Source of the DNA: Planctomycetota bacterium | Lineage (GTDB): Bacteria > Planctomycetota > B129-G9 | Direction of reading: 5' to 3' | NCBI GenBank assembly: GCA_030622295.1 | Contig: JAUXGI010000011.1 | Span: 1 to 11,659, forward strand | Length of the DNA: 11,659 nucleotides | Shown here: positions 7,049 to 11,659 of the stretch, piece by piece | Layout of the letters: each line of letters opens with the position of its first letter | How positions within the stretch are numbered: position 1 is the first letter of the stretch | The notes under the pieces: model-generated | What the model was told of the DNA's origin: nothing | What the model saw: the letters and a program-made list of their open reading frames with translations, nothing else | Databases searched by the model: none | Made by a program: the position numbers and the translations under genes

Positions 7049-7077
7049 TTGAAAGGAAAAGCGTCCTGTGGTAACAT
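7049..7077 (+). promoter_or_regulatory. Sigma70-type promoter for trxA
   Basis: TTGAAA (7049-7054), a 17-nt spacer, and TAACAT (7072-7077), with a predicted start near 7084 and a leader of about 80 nt. It is the only well-spaced promoter in the 199-bp gap after the radical SAM gene, so thioredoxin is likely transcribed on its own. The first part of that gap holds only a weak GCCCG/CGGGC stem without a T-tract. Confidence 0.65.
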
Positions 7078-7164
7078 GCCGGAACTCCCATTAAGGTATG
7101 GCGAGTTAGAGACGGGCTAATCAGCGGAACAATACAGGAATGTTGTCTTTGAGGAGATGTCGTC

Positions 7165-7494
7165 ATGGCCGGAAACGTCGTGGAAGTAAATGATGCCAAC
7201 TTCGAGGAGGAGGTTCTGAAAGCCGAGACCACCGTTCTGGTCGATTTCTGGGCGCCGTGGTGCGGGCCATGCAAGATGGTCGGACCAGTGGTGGAGGAGT
7301 TCGCCGGCGAGAACGCGGGCAAGATAAAGGTCTGCAAACTGAACACCGACCAGGGCATCAAGACCGCCCAGAAATACGGAATCATGTCGATACCCACGCT
7401 GATGGTGTTCAGGAGCGGAGAAAAGGTGGATCAGTTTATCGGCGCCCTGCCGAAGGAACAACTGGCCGCCAGCATGGCGAAATATCTCGGCTGA
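7165..7494 (+). CDS. trxA: Thioredoxin
   Basis: A standard 109-aa thioredoxin, a cytoplasmic dithiol-disulfide oxidoreductase that reduces target proteins and is itself reduced by thioredoxin reductase. The active site WCGPC has Cys33 and Cys36 and is preceded by VDFWAPW. The buried Asp27 and the cis-proline Pro77 in SIPT are present, and VFRSGEKV and GALPKEQL follow as in the family. An extra Cys57 lies on a strand. The start is firm: GAGGAG lies 8 nt upstream of ATG 7165. The gene faces the 63-aa membrane protein gene convergently, and I see no intrinsic terminator with a T-tract after it. Confidence 0.97.
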   Translation: MAGNVVEVNDANFEEEVLKAETTVLVDFWAPWCGPCKMVGPVVEEFAGENAGKIKVCKLNTDQGIKTAQKYGIMSIPTLMVFRSGEKVDQFIGALPKEQLAASMAKYLG

Positions 7495-7632
7495 CCCGCA
7501 TTTCTCACACAGGCGAACACACGATGCTCCGCTGCCGCAGCGAGTATCATGGCGCGGCGGCCGTACCTCAGGAAATCCCTTATCTCCTGCGGCATCCGCG
7601 GTCGAGGCGCGTTTCCTGCTCTCTGCCTCATG

Positions 7633-7824
7633 TCATCGGTCCGGGCCGTACCAGCCGTTGCTCCAAACGATAAAAAGGATAATGACCCATATACCTATGT
7701 ATATGACCGTCGATATCTTGACGGCGGTACGCGCCTCCCGCGCCTCCTTTTCGGTCCGGTCAAGATCTTCGGCATCCCTGCGCTTTGGACTCGAACGCTT
7801 CTGTTTCTTGCTTTTCTTTGCCAT
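7633..7824 (-). CDS. Small single-pass membrane protein, 63 aa
   Basis: Not a recognised family. The first roughly 18 residues are strongly basic (MAKKSKKQKRSSPKRR), then comes a charged helix DAEDLDRTEKEAREAR, then one transmembrane helix (about 37-55, with ISTVIYIGIWVIILFIVW) and a short tail NGWYGPDR. The basic side would stay in the cytoplasm. ATG 7824 is chosen because it lies 11 nt after the stop of the propeller gene, with AGCAGGG before it. An upstream in-frame ATG at 7905 would overlap that gene and looks non-coding. Close spacing makes it the last gene of the korC-like/propeller operon. Confidence 0.7.
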   Translation of the reverse strand: MAKKSKKQKRSSPKRRDAEDLDRTEKEAREARTAVKISTVIYIGIWVIILFIVWSNGWYGPDR

Positions 7825-7835
7825 GCCCTGCTTCC

Positions 7836-9083
7836 CTATTCGCGTACCTTGATTTTGCGGGCGGGTATGTCCCAAACGAACCTGCCCTGATAAGCGCTGA
7901 GCCATTTATCCCATTTCTTCACGGCCTTACTCCTTTGCCTCAGACTGTCGGTATGCTTGTAGTCGAGGGTTTTGCCCGTGAGGAGTTCCAGGGTCTGTAT
8001 GGCGTGGCCCCTGCCGTCCTTGTCGGCGAAGGAGAGCATGGTTACAAGGACCTTCAGCGTGGTCTCAGGATCGGGCATTTCATACGAGTATTTCTCATAG
8101 TATGCGGTGTAGAAGGCCTTTTCGATGGTGCCTGAAGAGTCCGCGGCGGACAACTCTTCCAGCACGCCGTGGGTCGTCGCGGCGAGAAATTCGCCGTTGC
8201 TTCGTGAATACTCCGCCATTGACCGCATTACGTTCTGCGCCGCGGACACCACGTCCTCGTCTTCGGATTTCAGGCCCGCCAGGAGCAGCAGTTTGCCCTC
8301 CTTGCTCTTCATGAAGACGAGTTCCGCCATTCCGACGACTCGGTCCTGTTCCTTGCGGGAGGTCACCTTGTCCAGCATCTCCTTCAGCGCCTTCGGAAGG
8401 TCCTCGTCCCGCCGGTCTTTTATCGCACTGGTCTTGATTTCGGGCAGTTCTTTCCTGCGCGCGGGATTCCACAATCTTATTTTGTCTTCCAGGTGCAGCA
8501 GCAGCATGGGGCCCAGAGCCTGCGACTTCAGATACTTCTGCCCCTTTCCTATCATGGTGTTGATTGCTCTTTTGCCGTCGCCGTAATCCAGCACCACGAC
8601 GCGTTGAGGGGTCTTGACCACCATGAATCTGTCATCGTGAATCACGTACGATTCAATGTCTTTCGCCGCCTTGTACCGCCAGTCTTCTTTGCCCGTGACA
8701 ATGTCAACGGCGACTATCAGCCTGCTTCCGCTGATTAACGCGCGCGGTTCGCGCACCTCGACCTTCGTCACGCCCTCCGCCCTGGACTTCCAGCGCTCTA
8801 TGCCGGAAAGCGGCGTCAGGAGAAGAACGCTTTTCCCGGTGACCACGAACAGGTAATCCCCCTCAAGCACGATCTTTCCTATGTCGCTGTCGAATCTCTT
8901 GGTCCACTTTTCCTTCCCGGTTTCATCGAGGGCCGTAAGGGTTTTGCCTTCGAACCTGTACGTGAGTTTGGGCTGTTCGGCTTCATCGGCGCGTGTCCGC
9001 GCCGAGAGTGATGCCGCCAGGCCTGCGACGACCACGACTGCCAGAAGGAGCGCGGCGTTTTTGTGGCGATGTATGAATCCCAT
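7836..9083 (-). CDS. Exported PQQ-like beta-propeller protein with helical C-terminal domain
   Basis: At 415 aa, it starts with an N-terminal signal peptide: basic MGFIHRHK, hydrophobic core ALLLAVVVVAGLAASL, probable cleavage near residues 28-33, with no lipobox Cys. Residues about 38-220 contain PQQ/BamB-like blade repeats, such as LTALDETGKEKWTKRF, LLLTPLSGIERWKS and VAVDIVTGKEDWRYK. The remainder is helical, ending with a HEAT-like AIQTLELLTGKTLDY and a KAVKKWDKWL segment. This combination is seen in secreted proteins of planctomycetes and relatives. It has no known enzyme site, so a periplasmic scaffold or sensor is likely. The start at 9083 is supported by GGAGG 7 nt upstream. An earlier ATG at 9131 lies in the hairpin region and is unlikely. 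Confidence 0.8.
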   Translation of the reverse strand: MGFIHRHKNAALLLAVVVVAGLAASLSARTRADEAEQPKLTYRFEGKTLTALDETGKEKWTKRFDSDIGKIVLEGDYLFVVTGKSVLLLTPLSGIERWKSRAEGVTKVEVREPRALISGSRLIVAVDIVTGKEDWRYKAAKDIESYVIHDDRFMVVKTPQRVVVLDYGDGKRAINTMIGKGQKYLKSQALGPMLLLHLEDKIRLWNPARRKELPEIKTSAIKDRRDEDLPKALKEMLDKVTSRKEQDRVVGMAELVFMKSKEGKLLLLAGLKSEDEDVVSAAQNVMRSMAEYSRSNGEFLAATTHGVLEELSAADSSGTIEKAFYTAYYEKYSYEMPDPETTLKVLVTMLSFADKDGRGHAIQTLELLTGKTLDYKHTDSLRQRSKAVKKWDKWLSAYQGRFVWDIPARKIKVRE

Positions 9084-9112
9084 TTCTGAACCTCCGGCAC
9101 GGGTATAAGTAA

Positions 9113-9140
9113 GACCCGGGGTTCGAATCATCCCCGAGTC
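9113..9140 (-). terminator. Stem-loop between the oxidoreductase and propeller genes
   Basis: GACTCGGGG and CCCCGGGTC form a 9-bp stem (one G.T pair) with a 10-nt loop, followed on the minus strand by TCTTACTTAT. It lies in the 78-bp gap after the gamma-subunit gene. The T-rich tail is interrupted, so termination may be partial, or the stem may be a processing site between co-transcribed genes. Confidence 0.4.
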
Positions 9141-9161
9141 GAGATTCTCTCAACAAAGGGT

Positions 9162-9698
9162 TCAACGAGTATCCGCAAGGTCACGGCCCAGGCGCAGGGC
9201 CCTGCGCACCTTGTCGGGGTTGCTCAATTTGCTTGTTGCGGCGGCCTCCACGTCTTCCGCCGGAACGCTCCCCGGCACCGAGAGCGCGCCCAGCATGACA
9301 AGGTTCGCGTTGGACGAATCGCCGAACTCGTCCAGACACGCCTGTGACGCGGGTATGCCGATGTGACGGGCGGCGCACCGTTCCGACGGTTTCACGAGCG
9401 CCGGGTCATGCAACACAACGGACTGCGCGCCGAAATCATTTACGCCCGCATCGTATACCTTCTGCGCAAGGGCGATAATCCAGTCCGGGCAATCCGCCCG
9501 GGGATAATCAATCCACCTCTGCGCGGCCACCACGTCGGAGCGCACGCTGGTGCCGCGCACCTCGGGGCCGTATGACGTGGAATTCGTCGCATAGGCGTAA
9601 CTGCGCAGAAGCGCTTCCGCCAGGATATTGCCCGCGAGCACTATCCCCTGGCCGCCTACCCCGCATATACGGACGCTTATTTCATCCCTTTCCTTCAT
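9162..9698 (-). CDS. 2-oxoacid:ferredoxin oxidoreductase gamma-type subunit
   Basis: At 178 aa this matches the catalytic-domain subunit (KorC/VorC/PorG/IorB class) of ferredoxin-dependent 2-oxoacid oxidoreductases. These oxidise 2-oxoacids to acyl-CoA and reduce ferredoxin in anaerobes. The N-terminal nucleotide-fold motif ICGVGGQGIVLAGNILAEAL (11-30) and SYGPEVRGTSVRSDVV are family hallmarks, although the usual RGG is RGT here. Substrate (2-oxoglutarate, branched chain, indolepyruvate or pyruvate) cannot be decided without the partner subunits. The alpha and beta genes normally lie next to gamma, yet upstream there are only repeats and an opposite-strand gene. The ATG at 9698 lacks a good Shine-Dalgarno, but the family fold begins about 7 residues in, so the start is reasonable. 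Confidence 0.87.
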   Translation of the reverse strand: MKERDEISVRICGVGGQGIVLAGNILAEALLRSYAYATNSTSYGPEVRGTSVRSDVVAAQRWIDYPRADCPDWIIALAQKVYDAGVNDFGAQSVVLHDPALVKPSERCAARHIGIPASQACLDEFGDSSNANLVMLGALSVPGSVPAEDVEAAATSKLSNPDKVRRALRLGRDLADTR

Positions 9699-9735
9699 TT
9701 CAAGAACTCGTTTCCGTATTTCCGGTTGAGCGATA

Positions 9736-9806
9736 GAACGCAGAAGACGCAGAAAAAGGGGGAACCGGAAAAAAAATTTCTGCGTTCTTCAGCAAATTCT
9801 GCGTTC
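9736..9806. repeat. Nested inverted repeat of ACGCAGAA units
   Basis: Outer arms GAACGCAGAA (9736-9745) and TTCTGCGTTC (9797-9806) are exact complements. Inner arms ACGCAGAAA (9747-9755) and TTTCTGCGT (9777-9785) are too. TTCTGCGTTC also occurs twice as a direct repeat on the right side. It lies in the 389-bp divergent gap between the gamma-subunit gene and the 59-aa gene, just before the mobile element at 9819. It could form a cruciform or transcript hairpin. Its sequence is unrelated to the GTCAGAC family. Confidence 0.7.
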
Positions 9807-9818
9807 CGGGTTCAGTCA

Positions 9819-9989
9819 GGGTGCATCTCTAAAAAGTGGGCAACCCTTTCCCTGACACAGGGCGAAAGGGGGTCAGACGCTGAGGAGGAGGGCCGCCCGC
9901 CTCAGGCGGATCGGCCCGACGGGAAGGGTCTGACTCCCCGTCCAGCACAGGTACCAAAACTGCTCTACCCACTTTTTAGAGATGCACCC
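9819..9989. mobile_element. Non-autonomous MITE-like element, 171 bp, with terminal repeats and 9-bp target duplication
   Basis: The terminal inverted repeats are exact over 22 bp (9819-9840 and 9968-9989), beginning GGGTGCATCTCTAAAAAG. The element is flanked on both sides by the 9-bp direct repeat GTTCAGTCA (9810-9818 and 9990-9998), the mark of a transposition event. Inside are a CTTTCCCTG/CAGGGCGAAAG hairpin, the GGGGGTCAGAC arm (9868-9878), a central hairpin GGGCCG..CCGCCTCAGGCGG..CGGCCC (9890-9917) and the GGGTCTGACTCCCC arm (9926-9939). It has no open frame of meaningful length, so it must have been moved in trans. A 9-bp duplication is used by several DDE transposase families, so the source is undetermined. 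Confidence 0.85.
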
Positions 9990-10087
9990 GTTCAGTCAAA
10001 TGCGCTCAAGTATTTCACCGTGTTATTCCGAAATACCGTATAGTCCATAGTACCGCCGGCATAACTGGTGAATTCAGAGGACCAACC

Positions 10088-10267
10088 ATGTGTCCCTACA
10101 TAGAAAAAGGCGACAGGCGCTGCCTTCAAACGCTGACCCTGCGCAACATCGAGCGCGCGGTGAGCCTGTGCGGCGCGCATTACAAGGAATGTCCCGTCTA
10201 CATAAGGCTGAAACTGCTTGAGAAAAGACTGCTGCGGGAGGAAGCGCTCCAGCCGGTCAGGGTCTAA
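10088..10267 (+). CDS. Small four-cysteine protein, 59 aa
   Basis: A short gene with AGAGGA 6 nt before ATG 10088, no signal peptide and no membrane helix. The sequence begins MCPYIEKGDRRC and contains CGAHYKECPVY. Four cysteines at 2, 12, 28 and 35 (C-x9-C-x15-C-x6-C) suggest a small metal or Fe-S binding fold, or a disulfide knot. CPY..RC..LTL..I..A...C...Y..CPVY looks like a conserved small-protein pattern, but I cannot name the family. The C-terminal third is a basic amphipathic helix (KLLEKRLLREEAL). A possible -10, TATAGT (10039-10044), lies about 45 nt upstream, without a convincing -35. Its stop TAA shares two bases with the stop of lgt on the other strand. Confidence 0.75.
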   Translation: MCPYIEKGDRRCLQTLTLRNIERAVSLCGAHYKECPVYIRLKLLEKRLLREEALQPVRV

Positions 10268-11436
10268 GCGATTTTCAAGCCCCTCTTTTCCGGGGCGTCT
10301 TTGTCTTCGGCCCGGGCTTTCTTTTTCAGCCTGAGGAAGATAAAAAATCCCGCTGCCAGCAGAAACACGCCCATGCCTATGTTCTGCGAGAAGGTCAGCC
10401 CGAACCATTTCGGCTCATTGTCCGCGCGCCAGAACTCTACGATGAATCTCCCGACCGAGTAGAGCGCACAGCCGGCCGCCAGCACCTCGCCGTGATTGCG
10501 CTTGTGGCTTATGTGCCAACTCAGGAACAGGAACAGCGCGAACGCAAACAACGATGATATTATCTGAGTCGGGACTACCGGCCGGGACGTCCAGTCGCCG
10601 ACCTCCTTGACCAATCCTTGTCTCAGGTGACTGTCAAACGGCAGGCTGCCACCCTCCGCGATTTTTGGGAAACGCACCGCGAAATTGCTGAAGAAACCAT
10701 GTTCGCAGATTTTGCCCCAACAGCAGCCGTTCAGGAAGCAGCCTATTCGCCCGAACGACAGGCCCAGCCACACCGAAGGCGCGATAATATCGGCCGTTTT
10801 CCACACGTTGTACCCACGGCGCAGGGTGAGCAGGATAATCACCAGCGCCGCCGGCAGGAACCCGCCATAGAACGTTATCCCGCCGGCACGGATGTTGAAC
10901 GCTTTCAGGTTGTATGTGCCGTCATCATAGAGATGCTGCTCAACCGTCCCCCCGTTCTCCAGGGTTTCATAACTCCAAAGCCCCACCGCCCAGGCGCGAG
11001 CGCACACCAGCGCTACGAGTATTCCCGCCAGTACCACCGCAGCCGTTGCGCCCTTTCGTACCGCCCCGTTGCCGCGCAAGACTATTTTCTTTTTGCCGAA
11101 CCGGTTGTTCAGCATTATCACCGCCACGAAAAGCAGCAGCCCTGTCAGCCCGCCTATCCACGACAGGTTGCCGTCGCTTATATCGAAGACCTTCCATGTG
11201 CCCGCGAACATCTTCTGCTCTTCCGCAGGTCTCCATTCAAAGATATAGGCCACCCTGGCGCCGACCACGCCGACGACGATGGCCCATATTGCGAGGTCCG
11301 TGATGAAGTCCGGCTTGATTCCGGCCAGGCGCGCCCGCTTCGTGGTCACGTAAATGGCCAGGATAAAGCCTATCATCAGCATAAAGCCGTAACTGTGGAT
11401 TGAAAATCCAAACAGCCGGAACAGTATCGGATGCAT
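10264..11436 (-). CDS. lgt: Prolipoprotein diacylglyceryl transferase (Lgt), enlarged form
   Basis: An inner-membrane enzyme that transfers diacylglycerol from phosphatidylglycerol to the lipobox cysteine of prolipoproteins, the first step of lipoprotein maturation. The N-terminus MHPILFRLFGFSIHSYGFML, the GARVAYI segment, GGITFYGGF and the signature GLSFGRIGCFLNGCCWG (about 225-240) identify it. The asparagine-rich GNFINGE of the proteobacterial form is replaced by GCFLNGCC, a variant found in several other phyla. VPTQ and VGRFIVEFWRAD match the C-terminal conserved helices. At 390 aa it is about 100 residues longer than a typical Lgt. The extra part (about 105-195) holds additional hydrophobic segments before GGITFYGG. 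ATG 11436 is chosen because GGGAG precedes it and MHPILF..FG is the expected family start. An ATG at 11481 lies at the predicted transcription start. Confidence 0.94.
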   Translation of the reverse strand: MHPILFRLFGFSIHSYGFMLMIGFILAIYVTTKRARLAGIKPDFITDLAIWAIVVGVVGARVAYIFEWRPAEEQKMFAGTWKVFDISDGNLSWIGGLTGLLLFVAVIMLNNRFGKKKIVLRGNGAVRKGATAAVVLAGILVALVCARAWAVGLWSYETLENGGTVEQHLYDDGTYNLKAFNIRAGGITFYGGFLPAALVIILLTLRRGYNVWKTADIIAPSVWLGLSFGRIGCFLNGCCWGKICEHGFFSNFAVRFPKIAEGGSLPFDSHLRQGLVKEVGDWTSRPVVPTQIISSLFAFALFLFLSWHISHKRNHGEVLAAGCALYSVGRFIVEFWRADNEPKWFGLTFSQNIGMGVFLLAAGFFIFLRLKKKARAEDKDAPEKRGLKIA

Positions 11437-11489
11437 GGCACTCCCGCGAATTCCGTGGGTAATAGGGTGTCGTCCAAACAAGGACGTGA

Positions 11490-11518
11490 ATTATAGCAAC
11501 GCACGCGAGGCGAGTCAA
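11490..11518 (-). promoter_or_regulatory. Sigma70-type promoter for lgt
   Basis: On the minus strand, TTGACT (11518-11513), a 17-nt spacer, then a perfect TATAAT (11495-11490). Transcription should begin near 11483, giving a leader of about 47 nt to ATG 11436. The leader begins with a small GTCC-TTGTTT-GGAC stem. This is the strongest promoter in the window. Confidence 0.82.
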
Positions 11519-11603
11519 ATATCGATACGCGTCGGGGGACGTGCAAGAATCTTGGAAAGTGAGCGACGGGGACTGTCACAATTACGAAACCTCGCGAGCC
11601 GCG

Positions 11604-11626
11604 CGAGTCCGCCTGAGGCGGATTCG
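11604..11626. repeat. CCGCCTGAGGCGG hairpin
   Basis: CGAGTCCGCCT and AGGCGGATTCG form an 11-bp stem with one G.T-type mismatch around a central G. The CCGCCT-N-AGGCGG core also forms the central hairpin of the mobile element (9897-9909). It lies upstream of lgt in a 140-bp non-coding stretch at the window edge. Next to it, GCGACGGGGACTGTCAC (about 11563-11579) looks like another fragment of dispersed repeat, without a second arm. Confidence 0.6.
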
Positions 11627-11659
11627 TGCCTGCATCGAGGCTCGGGGTGAGAAATGCGG

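Noticed and set aside
7549..7890. Plus-strand frame over the small membrane protein
   Set aside because: Its hydrophobic look is the complement of the real minus-strand gene, and it has no ribosome site.
9113..9140. GGTTCGAATC resembling a tRNA T-arm
   Set aside because: The bases after the loop do not pair with those before it in a 5-bp T-stem with a 7-nt loop, and no acceptor, D-arm or anticodon arm can be drawn around it. The pairing seen is a 9-bp stem with a 10-nt loop.

Overview
The window is GC-rich, densely coded bacterial chromosome, probably from an uncultured anaerobe. A Planctomycetota or related lineage is my tentative guess. It rests on the long Lgt with a GCFLNGCC-type core, the HFSHRL variant in the GlcNAc-1-phosphate-transferase-like protein, the exported PQQ-propeller protein with a helical tail, and a ferredoxin-dependent 2-oxoacid oxidoreductase subunit. 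No marker gene is present to settle the taxonomy.

Layout. From 5657 down to 1 (minus strand) lie a HEAT-repeat protein, a small one-helix membrane protein overlapping pyrF (OMP decarboxylase), a WecA/TagO-like phosphoglycosyl transferase, and an O-antigen-ligase-like polytopic protein cut by the window edge. The last two overlap by GTGA and look like a translationally coupled surface-polysaccharide pair. From 5871 to 7494 (plus strand) are a radical SAM/SPASM enzyme and thioredoxin, each behind its own good sigma70-type promoter. From 9698 down to 7633 (minus strand) are a lone 2-oxoacid:ferredoxin oxidoreductase gamma-type subunit, an exported propeller protein and a 63-residue membrane protein. 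A 59-residue four-cysteine protein (10088-10267, plus) runs convergently into lgt (10264-11436, minus), which has a near-consensus promoter. The two stop codons overlap.

The most interesting feature is a dispersed family of small non-autonomous palindromic elements built on GTCAGAC/GTCTGAC arms. One copy (9819-9989) is complete, with exact 22-bp terminal inverted repeats and a 9-bp target duplication. A related copy (3657-3777) supplies the last codons and stop of the HEAT gene. A minimal 31-bp perfect palindrome (2244-2274) has the pyrF stop codon at its centre. A fourth, 145-bp element (213-357) lies inside the O-antigen-ligase-like gene without breaking its frame. Two copies share nearly identical outer arms but have different central hairpins, so the family looks modular. 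No transposase is visible here, so the elements must be mobilised in trans or be relics.

Together the genes cover envelope building (lipid-linked sugar, polymer ligase/polymerase, lipoprotein acylation), pyrimidine synthesis, thiol redox and anaerobic 2-oxoacid metabolism. I see no CRISPR array, tRNA, rRNA or phage gene.
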